Shown in pieces: positions 1 to 15,100 of a stretch of DNA of 64,000 nucleotides. Source of the stretch: Mesostigma viride (Eukaryota > Streptophyta > Mesostigmatophyceae > Mesostigmatales > Mesostigmataceae); NCBI GenBank assembly GCA_009746045.1, contig RPFO01000017.1:1849452-1913451 (forward strand), read 5' to 3'. The position numbers were made by a program, and so were the translations under genes. Below the pieces are notes generated by a model that was not told where the DNA came from, ran no database searches, and was given only the letters and a program-made list of their open reading frames with translations. Position 1 is the stretch's first letter. Each line of letters starts with the position of its first letter.

Positions 1-421
1 ACACAACTGGAAACTCTCATGTGAGCCTGTGCCCTCCTCTTCCCCTCGATCAAGCCTGCGCTCTCCCTTTTCCTCCCTCTTCCCCAATCACGGCTCTACC
101 TCCTCGGTCTACGGCCTAGTGACCTGTGCCACCAGTGTGACAGAGCCAGGGTTGCTTCATTGAAAAGCCGCTCAACAATTAATTCTGCCTCAACAAACTG
201 ATTCCATGTACGGCCATGGCGCATCACGTAGCACTTACTGACAATTACATGGCCTGGAAGAAGGTAGCTGGAAGAAAATGGCTAGGTTGCTGGCGCCCCA
301 TGTTGGCCCCGGTACAGCCCTTTGTTCCTAATCCATGTCCGCCCAACTGGAGGCTCCCTCCCAGCCCGACCCCTTCCCCATCGTTGGGCGCCCTACCTCC
401 CCAATGCAACCGCTCCACTTC

Positions 422-470
<49 letters not shown>

Positions 471-591
471 GTTATTATTATTATTATTATTAGCCCCTTT
501 ACATCCGCATAAGTACAACCCATGGCAAACATTTGACAAACATCTACCCCTTTACCTCCGCATACGCTCCCCCCCTGCATTGGTGTGTTAC
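1..591. other. Presumed INTS11 intron or 3' region with ATT microsatellite
   Basis: No further INTS11 exon was recognised. The stretch holds an (ATT)n run at about 421-492. Two similar blocks at 505-520 and 551-566, on the minus strand TATGCGGA followed by a GTAAAGGGG-like donor, resemble junction-derived duplicates. Long open frames here come from the triplet repeat. Confidence 0.5.
421..492. repeat. (ATT)n microsatellite
   Basis: About 24 ATT units with one interruption. The open frames encoding poly-Ile or poly-Leu across it are repeat artefacts. Confidence 0.95.
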
Positions 592-679
592 CTCTTGTGC
601 ATGCAGCAGGCGCGGCCCTGCGCTGCCATGCCATCCGTCGAGCAGCAGCACGCCATCTGTAACCAACTCCACCACCGGC
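592..679 (-). CDS. INTS11: Probable INTS11 exon (C-terminal domain)
   Basis: Flanked by tctcccccag and gtaacac on the minus strand. The 29 codons read [15 protein letters not shown] then a short linker and PRLLHAQE, matching the 'TDGVL... / LLHG' strand pattern of the INTS11 C-terminal domain in plants and animals. It begins in phase 2, matching the donor at 1448. No later exon could be recognised in bases 1-591, so the gene probably continues beyond the window. Confidence 0.6.
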
Positions 680-3600
680 CTGGGGGAGATGTTGGCCACG
701 GACGCCAGCAGTCATGTGCCACAGATCCAGCAGTGTGTGTGTGTGTGTGTGTGTGTGTGATTTGTCCCGATTCCACAGTGTGTGTGTGTGGGGGGGGGGG
801 TGCGCGTGGGGGTTGGGGGGTGCGACGCGGGTGCCAGCATCCGCTGATCGAATTGCGGAGTGGAGCATGTGCTTCACCTGGCAGGGCATGGGGCACTAAC
901 ATGGAAATAAAATTCACTATGGGTGCCAGCCGAGGCATGAGGATGATCTAGAGGCCGGGCACATGGTGGCATGTGGATGTCAAGTCGTTTAACTTAGTCA
1001 TTAGTACCACAGGTGCCAGCATCACGCTTGGTCGTCCTCCAAAAGGACATAACATAGTGTCGCGCCTAACTTCAATTTCAGATGACGACTTAGCGCCAGC
1101 GGTCCTTTCTGCCCTTTCTCATGCTGACACGGCGGAAAGGAGAGGACACATCACAAACGGGTAGGAGCCCCCACCCGCCGCAATCCAACGTCACAGTCAA
1201 AATAAAGAAAATTAAGGAAGGAAACAAAACACATGACCCATGCCAACCGTTGGGCCATAGGTCGATGACTGCTCAGATATGATACATAAACACTGCGAGC
1301 ATGGACCCGAGCATCAGGCAGCTGCAAGGTTCTGCCATGGTGTAGTGGGGTGTGCTACCTCGGCGTGATGCTGCCATGATTTCCTGCCTAAGCCGGTATC
1401 AGTGAATACTGAGAGATTGTTCCTCGCATAAGCACCGCCTCACGCACGTGGCTCGCGAGATGGCGGCCTCCACGGTGTGCCACGTGGGTGAGGTGCTGCT
1501 GCCGTCGCGCCCCTCGTCGCTGACTTCAGCGTGGCAAGCGCGGTCCCAGGCATCCCTCACGACGCGCGCCGAAACGGCAAGCGGGGCCAGGCCGCGGGTC
1601 TGCGAGGGTGGCCAGGGGGGATGCGTCGCCAGGTCCCAAAGGGACAGACATCGAGGACTTTATTAAGCTGTTTGACAATGTGATTGCAAATCTGGTCACG
1701 TCTGCACATTCCCCCCCCCCCCCTCCCCGCCCCGGGAGTCTCCTGGGAGACTCGTGCGTGGCCAACAGAGAAAACTCTCAAGCATCCGTGCTCAGTGGGT
1801 CAAGACAAGCTAGGGACTACTGCACACACCAACAATGAGGCATACACCCCATACCCATACCATGGAACCGCACTCGTGCCCATCAGCAGTTGCCCAGACG
1901 TTCTTGGCCTATTCTCACGTGGGCTTTCTCCCCGTTTCCCTCCTCTCGGTCATGCGTGACTCTGACGTTGGAACCGAAGGAGGGAGACCGGAGACTCCGG
2001 CCTCACCCCGCCACAGACCAACTTCTCGGGACAGACGCCATACAATGCCATACACGCCATACACTATGCAGGATCCAGTATTCGGCCGTCCCCTGCCCCC
2101 ATGATGGGCTTGCTATACCTATAAAAAAATCTTGCAGTGCCTATCACCAAATCACGCCGTGCCTATCAAGAAATCTTGCCGTGCCTATCAAATGCGCTTA
2201 TGGCAGTTTTTAACGACACTTTCCATTGCTCAGGAAACAGCTGATGCGCACCCCCTTGCCAAGAGAAACCAAAAGAGCGTTGAAATGCGCAGTCGGGCTA
2301 GGGGCGTTGGGTGCATGGCTCTCTACAAAACATCACACACTCGTTCCCATGAGGCCTCGTTGAGTGCTGGGCAGGTGCTAGGTGACACAGCAGAATCTGC
2401 CCAGCTTTCGACAAAGCCCCGCCCCGTGGCTTCCGTGTCACCGGATGTGCTACTGGTGAACAATTGTGCTAGACACGGCCAAACATGCTTCCCATTAACC
2501 CAAGTGCTCCAAATGACCAGATGTGCAGCACGTGGCCAGATATGTGCAATTCAGTTCCCCATGGGCGTGGGGTGCTTGCAGGATGTTCATTCCGCAGGGC
2601 TTTGTAGAACAGAGGGGCTGCCACTGGCATACTTGAGCCATGGGTTGTGCGATGCTGGCACTTGGTGAAAGACAGAGGGAAGGGCCACGATGTCCAACAC
2701 AAAGGAAAGGATCGCTATTTCTCTGCTTTGCAACACGTCAGACACAAAGAAAAAAATCATGATGTCCAGGGGAATGATATGACACGCATGGGGGCACCGT
2801 CCGTGGCATGCCGTGCGGTAGCACATGCTTCACACGCGTTTATAATCAGCCAACCAGCCCCTCTCCGTGTACACGACAGCAACCCCCTCTGCGCAAGGCA
2901 ACATCTCCCTGCCGCGCGTATAAGCCGTACATCAACCCCACCTCTCCTCTGCGAATCGCTACACCCACCGCAATGGTGACCGTGACGCCATTGGGTGGGT
3001 CGAAGCAGCGCACTTGAAAGTCCTTTATTATCTTTGCCTGGCAGAGGAATGGCCGAGGGAAGGGTGGGCAGAGGGATGGCCGAGGGAAGGGTGGGCAGAG
3101 GAATGGCCGAGGGAAGGGTGGGCAGAGGGATGGCCGAGGGAAGGGTGGGCAGACGAATGGCCGAGGGAAGGGTGGGCAGAGGAATGGCCGAGGGAAGGGT
3201 GGGCAGAGGGATGGCCGAGGGAAGGGTGGGCAGAGGGATGGCCGAGGGAAGGGTGGGCAGAGGGATGGCCGAGGGAAGGGTGGGCAGAGGAAGTGCCAAG
3301 GGAAGGGTGGGCAGAGGGATGGCCGAGGGAAGGGTGGGCAGAGGAATGGCCGAGGGAAGGGTGGGCAGAGGGATGGCCGAGGGAAGGGTGGGCAGAGGGG
3401 GAGGGCAGGGGGAGTGCGCAGATCCGAACAAGAATCAGCTGCATGCCATGCCAGCATCTGCGTAAATCCAAGTGACTGGCTGGGTGGGTGGGTAGGTAGG
3501 TGGTTGGTTGGTTGGTTGGTTGGTTGGTTGGTTGGTTGGTTGGTTGGTTGGTTGGTTGGTTGGTTGGTTGGTTGGTTGGTTGGTTGGTTGGTTGGTTGGT

Positions 3601-6600
3601 TGGTTGGTTGGTTGGTTGGTTGGTTGGTTGGTTGGTTGGTTGGTTGGTTGGTTGGTTGGTTGGTTGGTTGGGTGGGTGGGCACATGCGTGCACAGGTGAG
3701 ATGGGGTGGGAAGCGGGTGCGACAGAAGCTGTGGCCGCCGGACTGTGGTGTAGCTGTGGGAAAAGGACCAAGACGGTACCAAAACAGCACCAAGACGGGA
3801 CCAAACTGAGGGGGGCGGCACCAGGGCCTCTGCATCACATGCCGCTAGTAGAGCTTTGTGGCACATAGGCCGAGGCAAAAGAGGACACGCATGGGCCCTT
3901 GACACATGGAACGACTGATGCGACGAAGCAGGATATGACGAGTCCCGGCAGGATATACCCCCCCCCCCCCCCCCCCCCCCAAGTCCCAGCAGGATATGCC
4001 TCCCCCCCCCCCCCCCGGCCCAAAGAAGCGCCCCCATGTGAGCACAGGTTTCTGGCCAAAACTGAACCTATTTTTCAGCCTCATTCACGCTCACCAACAA
4101 AGCCGTGCAAAGAGAGGGCATCGCTGTCACTCAGCTACCACCACCACAGCCATATGGCTTCCTCATCACCAAACACAGATGCTTCCCACTGGTATGGCTC
4201 AGCATACTACCGCGCGCAAATGAGAAATTAATTAATGTTTCCCACCCAATCCACGGACTTTGGCAGCAAACGCTGGAAGCATAACAACCACATGAACCGC
4301 CTGCATGCACACCCTGCCCCCTGGTTCACATGGGCCAGCCGGAGCAAAAAAAGAATGAGAACTCCTCTCAGTTTCTCGTGGGTAGTTCACTATGGTGGGT
4401 ACTGGACATTGCTCAAATATCGCGTGATCCTGCTTGCATCCGGCTGTCCAAACCGGCGACTGATTAATAAGCACATATTGTTATATTAGCACGTCTGAGT
4501 AGTTAATTAGCACGCAGACTAACCGGCGATATATGGGGACTGTCCCGGATTAATTAGCACACGTCCACGTGTCGCATGACCGTTTTTATTATTGTGTTCA
4601 TTATTCTACGACTTTTAAGTATGTGACTCTAGGGGGGCAAAGGCACCCATTGCAGAGATAGATGAAATTAAAAAAAATGACGAGTCGACCATTGACCCTG
4701 TGAGTCGACCATTTGACCCTGTCAGTTCATGTGCGGTGCCACCCCATCGTTCCTACCCCTCCCTACCTATCCCTACCCCGACTCACCCCTCCCTTTCGCT
4801 CCCACTCCCTAGCCCTACTACCGCTCCCATCCTAATTCTACCCCACCCCACCTTGAGCAGTTGCATCTTGTGCCTCTCGCCGTGGACGAGCATGACTGCG
4901 CCCGGGTGGCTTTGCCGCACCTGCAGTCGTAGACAGGGGGTGAATCAATGCAGCGAGTAAATAAATACTACTAAATAAAGTAAGGGGATGAAAAAAAAAA
5001 AGTAGACAGGGCATGAAGAGGGGGTAGCATTGGGTGGTTTATGGGGTAAAGGGTGGGGTGGAGGAATACGTGCTGGCAGCCACATTAATTACTTAATTAA
5101 TGATCATGTAGGTACCAATGAAGGAGGTGGGTAAGAATGAATGAACCCTCAACGCCTATACACAATGAGAAGAAGGGAGGGCGCCCTAGCTTCTCTCACT
5201 GCCTCAAGTGGGCAGGCCACAGAGCGCTCTCTCCGCATCATGGCGCGGGCACAACTGTCAGTGCAATAAAGCTTCGGCATAGCAAAAGCATGGCGAATGC
5301 AGCCACATACAGGCCATCAACCAATTGAATGCTTACTTGTAAGTTGTAGACCTAAACTTTGTGCCGCATGACACCCCGCAGCCGGCAGCAGTGTGTCCAT
5401 GCAAGGGAATGTCACAGGAGCGGAGGTGAACAAGTTCGGGACTTTGATGGCCGTGCAACTTGCAGCCAGCAAACAGCGAAGCAAAATCTCATGCAGGCAC
5501 AGGCCAGGTGAAGGGGGACTCGCGTGGGGTGGCGGCCATCCAGCCATCCAGCCATCCAGCCATCCAGCCATCCAGCCATCCAGCCATCCAGCCATCCAGC
5601 CATCCAGCCATCCAGCCATCCAGCCATCCAGCCATCCAGCCATCCAGCCATCCAGCCATCCAGCCATCCAGCCATCCAGCCATCCAGCCATCCAGCCATC
5701 CAGCCATCCAGCCATCCAGCCATCCAGCCATCCAGCCATCCAGCCATCCAGCCATCCAGCCATCCAGCCATCCAGCCATCCAGCCATCCAGCCATCCAGC
5801 CATCCAGCCATCCAGCCATCCAGCCATCCAGCCATCCAGCCATCCAGCCATCCAGCCATCCAGCCATCCAGCCATCCAGCCATCCAGCCATCCAGCCATC
5901 CAGCCATCCAGCCATCCAGCCATCCAGCCATCCAGCCATCCAGCCATCCAGCCATCCAGCCATCCAGCCATCCAGCCATCCAGCCATCCAGCCATCCAGC
6001 CATCCAGCCATCCAGCCATCCAGCCATCCAGCCATCCAGCCATCCAGCCATCCAGCCATCCAGCCATCCAGCCATCCAGCCATCCAGCCATCCAGCCATC
6101 CAGCCATCCAGCCATCCAGCCATCCAGCCATCCAGCCATCCAGCCATCCAGCCATCCAGCCATCCAGCCATCCAGCCATCCAGCCATCCAGCCATCCAGC
6201 CATCCAGCCATCCAGCCATCCAGCCATCCAGCCATCCAGCCATCCAGCCATCCAGCCATCCAGCCATCCAGCCATCCAGCCATCCAGCCATCCAGCCATC
6301 CAGCCATCCAGCCATCCAGCCATCCAGCCATCCAGCCATCCAGCCATCCAGCCATCCAGCCATCCAGCCATCCAGCCATCCAGCCATCCAGCCATCCAGC
6401 CATCCAGCCATCCAGCCATCCAGCCATCCAGCCATCCAGCCATCCAGCCATCCAGCCATCCAGCCATCCAGCCATCCAGCCATCCAGCCATCCAGCCATC
6501 CAGCCATCCATATAAACACGCGCAGCTGGCCCCTCGCGCCATGACAGGGCGGACGGCTGGTCAGGTGCATGCCCCTTCTCGCTGGCAGGCGTGCGTGAGC

Positions 6601-9600
6601 GAATATTCCGCATGCCATTGCATGTAGGAGACATGACGATTGCACTGTGAATGATACTGTAAAACGTGCGCGCAGGAGCCAGCGGAGCATCCCCTGACTT
6701 CTGCCATTGGCCACGCCATTACTGTCGGGGCGGGTGGCAAGGGAGGAAGATCAAAGATGGATAAACTTTGCCATATGCTGGAAAACCCATGGAGCTTTTC
6801 GTCCTTCAGGAACTTGGTGCGCTTCCGTCTTTTGGTTGTGGCTGGGGTTGTGCCCCCAGCCGAATACAAACTTCACAGCAGCTACTATGATTGTTGCCGT
6901 TACTTCAGGTATTAAAATCTTCAGTTGGTTAGCTACAATGTGGGCGGGAAGTATGGAATTACCGACTTCAATGCTTTTCGCAGTTGGCTTTATTTTCCTT
7001 TTCACTGGGGGAGGTGTACTGGAATTATTTTAGCTAACTCTGGGCTTGGCATTGCTTTACATGATAAACTAAATATTTTATACTAATGTTTTAGTAGTAC
7101 AAATAATAGTTCTTATTTCTTGGTTGGTTCAATGGATGATGATGGAAGTATTCAGGTAAATCACAACAAATGAAATAACATACGGGATATGCCTTGATCT
7201 ACTTTGCTTGGAGACACACGCACACGGGTAAGCCCTCGCATATGCGTGCAGCCATGTCCCTGATTGGTGCATAGGAAACATGTTGGCTGAGTACATGCAT
7301 GCGCGGCCAGGGTACCCCCCCCTGTCAATAATACCTCGTGCATACACACATGGCTGATGTGCCAACCGGGGGCATAGATGTGCTGACGGCCTGCCTCACC
7401 ATCTCAAGAAAAGGGCATGACTCACGACGCACCATCTCAAGAATGCCGTTGGCGTCAGCGTGAGCTGAGAAGGACATGGTGCAGACCTGCAGGGAGACCC
7501 ACACATACATGCATAAAGAAACCACACGCATGACGAATTTGGAGGTGTAGCATGGACTAGACAGGGCGTAGTGCTAGGTAGGCCTAGTCACGATCAAAGA
7601 CGGCTTTTGAGTGTCAACCTCAGAAGCTAAAAAACTCTTCTTGAACTGAGCATGCTTTCCAGCAAGATACTGCATGGAGAAGAAGATTCCCTTTGGGGAT
7701 CACTTAATCGCAGAAGTATACTTCCTTCGGGGGTCACAAACTCACCATATGGCAATAGTCAGCTACCATGCCTTCAAAACCATGCCATCGTGTACGTACC
7801 ACATGAAGGTTTTGAAAAATATATACAAGAACTGTAACATTATGTATCTGCGCACAAGTCGTTCGGGCCCTACGCACGCTCACGTAATAAGCCAGTACGA
7901 ACCGGTTTATCCATACCACGGTTTATCCATACCAGTCCAAGACCCAGCGGCTACAGCATCTCATAACAGCACCCGCCCCTAAACGGCACTTCTTGAGCCG
8001 GTATCCAACCAGCCGTTCACCTCACACTCCCGGCAAGCCTGCCTCTGCAGGTATGGCCGTACTGACTCTCATGTACCAGCCGCTCACCTCACACTCCACA
8101 GCCGCTCACCTCACACTCCACAGCCGCTCACCTCACACTCCACGTCCATGGTGGTCTTGTGGTCCACCACCACGCCCGCCCGGTGGCCGGACATGAGCTT
8201 GTGGCCCACCGTTCCCTGCACACAGTAGCTGCCAGGCAAGAAGCGGCAGGGGAGTGGCATGGAAGCGGCAGGCCATGGGAGCAGCAGGTAAAGGGGGCTG
8301 GAGTGTGAAGATGTTGAAGAAATGGTCACGGTCCCCATGAAGGGGCAGGCGTCAGGCATCAGGCATCAGGGGACCGACCGTATTGCCACCATGACGACAG
8401 GGATGCGACCATGAGGACAGTGATGCGTACAAAAAAGTAACAAGCATACTACACAACGGCTGGTTGTGAGCACGAAGGATGAATGCGTGAGGACACCAGC
8501 AGCGCTAATCTTTACAGAAAACGCACAGGGCGTTAGCAAGGGATGGTTGGCTGATAGTTGGCGGATGAGCACTACGGGCGGACGTTATTAAGTACATCAA
8601 GAGACACAATATGATGGTGAAGGATGCATTAATTAATTAGGAACATAACTCCTGATGATGCTGAAGGATGCATTAATTAATTAGGAACATAACTCCTGAT
8701 GATGCTGAAGGATGCATTAATTAATTAGGAACATAACTCCTGATGATGATGAAGGATGCATACCATGGCCATATGCACGAGCTCAAGCAAGGCCTGTATT
8801 GAAAAGATGGCGAGAACAAAGGCTTCACAGAAATAGCAACTCACGGCACAAGCGCCACTCGGGTGGGTGCCTGGTCATGCAAAGGGCTGCTTTTAATGGT
8901 GGTGTTTTGCAGAGGTGTTTCTGCTAGTGTTTCTTGATACTGGTGTTGTTAGTGGTGTTTATATTGGTGTTTCTACTGGCGTTTGTAAGCAATGATGATG
9001 TTATTGAGAATCCATGCTGCTCGCAGCCATGTCGCATGCACGCGTACATGAGTCCTGCCGGCTCATTACCCACGGGCAGTTCAAGAGAAGAGGCAAGTTG
9101 CCTTCCCTTGACGCCCATGGCCGTCCACGCGCGTGCTCTCCCAGCAAACTGCCTGATCTGCCCTTCAACGACAAACCTGCAGCAACTGTCGCACATGGGC
9201 ACCGCTGCATATGAGTTATCAAACAGTACATCGACCTCCCCCCCAAGGACGACATTAGAGTGACCAACAGTACAATGACGATGACAGTACAGTCACAGCC
9301 ATGGTACTGTTACCTAGCACAGCATTATGATGCTACAGTGGCCTACCCCGGCAGAATGACAGTGTTGCGCGCGCTGCGTCCCCAGTGTTTGAAGACCTCG
9401 AGGGAGAGGCCCCCGTGCAGCATGCCGGGCGTAGCGAAGAGCACGCAGGGCCCGTCCTGGTCGATGAGAGAGCGGTCAAAGGGTCGCACTGCGCCGATGC
9501 CGGATGATGCCGGGCGATGTCGGACGGCATAGAACGAAAGAGAACGAAAGAGAACAAAAGAGCCACGAAAGAGACACGAACGAGACACGAAAGAGACACG

Positions 9601-11964
9601 AAAGAGACACGAAAGAGACACGAAAGAGACACGAAAGAGACGCGAAAGAGACGCGAAAGAGACACGAACGAGACACGAAAGAGACACGAAAGAGACACGA
9701 AAGAGACACGAAAGAGACACGAAAGAGACACAAAAGAGACGCGAAAGAGACGCGAAAGAGACACGAAAGAGACACGAAAGAGACACGAAAGAGACACGAA
9801 AGAGACACGAAAGAGACACGAAAGAGACACGAAAGAGACACGAAAGAGACACGAAAGAGACACGAAAGAGACACGAAAGAGACACGAAAGAGACACGAAA
9901 GAGACACGAAAGAGACACGAAAGAGAATGAGTACAGAACGAAAGAGAAGAGTACAGAAGAGCCAGTACAGAAATATGCAGAGGGATAGCGAAGGACATGA
10001 AAGAGGGAGGGAGTCATTCACCGTGGAACAGGAGCACAGGACCAAATTGAGAGAGACGTGCCTGCTGGACTCGAGTATTTTGGGCAAGAGAAACAAACAG
10101 TTATTTTATTACCTCACACCATCGCATCATCAAGTACTTCACAACCAACTAATTACTTAGTACTTCACTACAAACACTCAGTTCGCCACGTATAAGGGGC
10201 GCCGAGCCACGCCGGGCCAGACACAGGGGGCATCTTCCTTGACACGGAACAGCCCAGTGCATTAAAGAGCTACCAGCGACGCCGACGTCTGCGAAAGTGA
10301 CACGAATGCCTAAAAGGATCAATGCATGATGGCTCAGGCTTATCTGACTGTACATGGAAGGATAGTAATCAAATGATAGTAATCAAAACAACAGCAATAT
10401 TTATCTACACAAAAGCAATCTATCAAGGAGACAACCAGAGCAGGCCAGAAATCGCGAGAATCCGGACCATGGTAGCTCGAGCCTGCCGTTATCTTACAAA
10501 AGCAATACTACTATATATACTAAACTACATATTTATGTAGTAGTACAATAGCGACATTACAGTAGCTATGAATACAATAACAACCTGTATGATAGCCATC
10601 TGCATATTAGCACGATACATAGTTACCAGTCCTCAAGCATCATCCCGTCACCTTGCTTAATGGGCACCCCTCCAGGGGGGTCTAGTGCGGAAAACTCATT
10701 TGATTCCCTCTGCTCAAAACATTCTCATTTGATCCCCTCAACTCTATCCCTATTTGATTCCCTCTGCTCAAAACATTCTCATTTGATCCCCTCAACTCTA
10801 TCCCTATTTGATTCCCTCTGCTCAAAACATTCTCATTTGATCCCCTCAACTCTATCCCTATTGGATTCCCTCTGCTCAAAACATTCTCATTTGATCCCCT
10901 CAACTCTATCCCTATTTGATTCCCTCTGCTCAAAACATTCTCATTTGATCCCATCCCCTCAACTCTATCCCTGTACGGCTACGGTCCCAGCCGATGCGTG
11001 CACCATTTTTGTGGCCAAAGGGGTTGGAATATGGCACGTTCAAAGTGTCAAATGGATGTAGCCGAAGGGGTTGGCATGCTGGTCTAGGGTCAAAGGGGGT
11101 GGCATACCATGTGTGTTTAGAGTTGAAGGGGCTGACAGACCTTGCATCAAGTGAAAGGGCTGGGCTGCCGTGTGTGACATCAAAGAGATTGGCATAGCCT
11201 GTTCAAGTGGCAGACGGCTTGGCATACCATGTTTGAAGTCAAAAGGGTTTGAATGCAGCGCTGACTCCCTCAGGTTGCGGCTGGTCCACTTGATGAGCAT
11301 GCGGTAGTACGTGTTGGCCTTGGCAGTGAGCGCTGTGCGGGGGGGTGATGGTGGTTGTGGGGGGTGGCCCACATGCGGCGCGTGCATTGGCAAAGAGGGG
11401 CGACCGCCACGGTTAGTGATTTGGTCGATGTGCTGATTGTAACATGCGACACCACAAACCCAGTTAGCATTTCAGCCCTGCTGAACGTTCTCTCAACAAT
11501 ATGGATACGAGGAAAAAGGCACAGACACCAGGAGGCTCTTAATGCTAGCTAAAACCCCTGGCAACAAATGCACAAAACCAGTACAGATGACTTGTCAAGC
11601 TCTAGAGTGGTCATTATATGACAATTGTCACAGGCGCCGCAACGGCCTCAGCACGCTTCCGGCATCACACAAGCGGCTGGTTACCCGATTGTGACGTTGG
11701 GCCACGGGCAGCAACACTTGTGCCCCCGTGCTGTCAAGGCCCTGCAGGCGCACCTGGCGCCTCATCATGCTGTCCTGTCAGGCATGTCCATGCAAGTATG
11801 CCATTGGAAGCTTCGGGACACAGGCGGTGCTAATAGGAAACAAGAAGAGTGGTGGAAATGATGGGCTCTTGCGAAAACAGTAGGCTATTCTTGCTCCCTT
11901 TGTAGGCATGCGTATAATAATGATAGTAGTAATAGTAGTAGTAATAGTAGTAGTAATAGTAGTG

Positions 11965-12022
<58 letters not shown>

Positions 12023-12029
12023 CAGCAGC

Positions 12030-12100
<71 letters not shown>

Positions 12101-12105
12101 AAGGG

Positions 12106-12199
<94 letters not shown>

Positions 12200-15100
12200 C
12201 AGTAGGGGTGGTGGTGGTGGTGGTGGTGGTGGTGGTGGTGGTGGTGGTGGTGGTGGTGGTGGTGGTGGTGGTGGTGGTGGTGGTGGTGGTGGTGGTGGTG
12301 GTGGTGGTGGTGGTGGTGGTGGTGGTGGTGGTCGTCGTCGTCGTCGTCGCCGTCGTAGCAGCAGCGGTAGTAATAATAACAACAATAATAGTAAAATTAA
12401 TAATGGGCTAAGCTTGCTCCCTTCACAGCCATGAACATGGGCTAAAAGCACAGGCACATGAACTAGAAAGCCAACGGGCAACCTTGACAGTGACGATGCA
12501 AGTGCACATATGAAGGGAACACTATATGGTAAAGTAATCAGATATCACTATTCCGTCATCGGCTAGTATAGTGTCATAGCGAAAGGCACGACTACACCAA
12601 GCCCTCCCCCTACCAAGCCGGTGAGGAATCCTAATGCTGATGCCACACTCTGCAGGACTTGCTCACCGGACGAGAAGTAAATGGGCGCGTCCAGGTTGTT
12701 CCTCTGCCAGAAGTCCTCCAGTAAAATGCACAGCTCCTGCAGGCAAGTTCCAGAACGGTAGTGGCAGGGGTGGCGAGCAAATCAAGTCGATCAGTTGGAC
12801 CTTACCGTCGTCGCGAACGACCACCAAGCATGGCAGCAGACAACAACAGGGCAGCAAGAAAGGGGGCCTTTTAGCACTGGAGAGTCCTTTCCGGGGCCAT
12901 AAATGCAGCAGCAAACAACCAAGATCAAGTACGAACTCGCCAATTTGCAATGTGCATGCACACTTCCTCCGTACTATGCACATCACTTACTCCGTACTAT
13001 GTACATGTATTCAAGCTGCATAGCACGCAGTACATGCTGAGGTACAGCTGAGGTACAGCTGACAGTACACGCTTAAGGTGTGATCGAAGCTCGATAGAAT
13101 CCAACGACAATTGATACCTTGCTCCGTCGGCGCCCACCAGACAAAACAGGAAGCATTCAAGACAGAGACACGCAGCCGACAGGGGGAGCAGCTACCATGG
13201 TATTCTCTGTATTCTTATCAATGCTATTATGAATAGATGTTGTCAATAATATTAGTATTGTTACTACTATTATTATTGCTATTATTGCAGTATTGCATTG
13301 GAACAGGACATGTCCTACTCTACTTCCTCGTGAGCTCCCCGCCACCGCCCCACACCCTGACAAAATAGTTCAAATAACCTAATGTGCATGGTAGAATCTT
13401 TCCCTCACGATACACACGTCCGCCCATGCGACAGGGTCCCAGCGGAATAGCCGCACCATCCTAGCTGGCAAGCAAGGGCTGTTCAGCCACACAACCGGCC
13501 CTAATCCCTCTATAAGCCAATGTACATCGACTAATGAATCCATGCCATGCCCACAAGCGGCCGTAACGGCAGCACTGTAACGCTCCCCACAGCAGCATGG
13601 AAATGCATAGCGTGGTTACCACTTGGTTTTTCTGGACGGCTCATGTGCTTGAGCGGCTTGTGACGAATGAAAGTGCAGGCCTACATCAGTATTCGTTCGC
13701 GCTCCCCCAAACGCTCCTCCCCGGCGCCCGCGCACCAAAACCTCAGCTACCACGAGCCTGCAGCCGCTTTCCTGCATACCACTCAGTCGTTTGTTCATTC
13801 ACGACTCCGGACACACACATCCATGACTGCCTCCCTACCAGGAGCCTTCGGCCTACTATTCTATGCTTTACCCGCACGCACCCAACCCATAGACTGGAAA
13901 ACTCACCTGTACGCGTCCGAGGGCAAAGGCAAATGTCTCACCTGCACACGCCAAACAGCAAACATCTCCAGGCATTCGCCGCACCTGCATGCGCCCAAAG
14001 ACCACTTCACCTGCACGTGCCCAAGCGCCGGCGTAATTAAATAGGGCCGCTCACCTGCACGCGTCCGAGTGCGAACACAGGTATGAGCAGCTTGCCCCCC
14101 CGCTGGATGCACGCGTGCACTTGCGAGAGAAAGTCGTGCTCGCGCGCCTGCTTGCTCGAACGCATCGTGGTCGCGTAGGTGGACCTTTGTGGCACCGCAT
14201 GCCACGTCCAATCCGTGGCCCAGGGTGAAGCAGCAAAATTAATCCTATTGTTAGTCCAGTTTAAGATTACGTGCTTTGGTAAACTCAAGTAACCACTCAT
14301 GACAAGACTCAGCACATAAGAGTGGTTGGGCAAACGCCTCTGTGTGAAGGGCATGCAGCACTTTGAAGAAAGATGACCGAAGGTGTTGTAAGGTGTGCAA
14401 TGGAAGTTGCCTAGGGAGTTCACATGAAGAAAAACCAGCGTCATTACGGCTTAGCAATGCAAGAGCGCCACACCCAAGATGACGGGAGCAGGGAGACCGC
14501 CAAGACAGGGTCATGCAAACGGTAATGGGTGTGGGCCACGCAGACATGTCAATAGGGTCCACACACCCGGTCTGGCCATGTGTCAGAGCTGTGAAATCCC
14601 TGTCTACACTCAGCAAGCATGCATGCTGACTGTCCGAAACCGGATGAGCTGGTTGGAGTGGGCACCTCTGGGCAACTTGATGACCATCCCAGGCCCCATG
14701 CCAAATTGAGGACTAAAACTTTCAGTGGGCATGCTTTCCACCCCACCAATACCAGGCCTGGGCATGCCCTTATCTCTATCCTGTCCCTGCTCTGCCTGAA
14801 GTGAAAATGTGCCCCGAAAGAACTGTTGAAGGGAGGCACCCTCATGCGGGCCAATCGCCAGACACAGGCCCCCTGCCTCCCTCCCTCCCTCCCTCCCTCC
14901 CTCCCTCCCCCCCTCCCTCCCTCCCTCCCTCCCTCCCTCCCTCCCTCCCTCCCTCCCTCCCTCCCTCCCTCCCTCCCTCCCTCCCTCCCTATTTCCCCCC
15001 ACTCCCCCTCATCCGGTTCTTACGCCCACACTCAAGGAGATGACGTTGCCAAGCCTTACCTCCCTTCCCTCACCCCTAAACCCTCCCCCCCCATTAACCC

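Noticed and set aside
5317-6714. Six overlapping ORFs of up to 465 codons ([12 protein letters not shown], poly-MAGWLDG)
   Set aside because: They are open frames of a perfect 8-bp satellite and appear in every frame on both strands.
9333-10160. Five repeat ORFs ([11 protein letters not shown] and RHERDTKET types)
   Set aside because: Products of the 11-bp satellite. Only the bases 9347-9488 are coding, as an INTS11 exon.
11885-12481. Poly-Leu/Pro and poly-Val ORFs
   Set aside because: Trinucleotide repeat tract.
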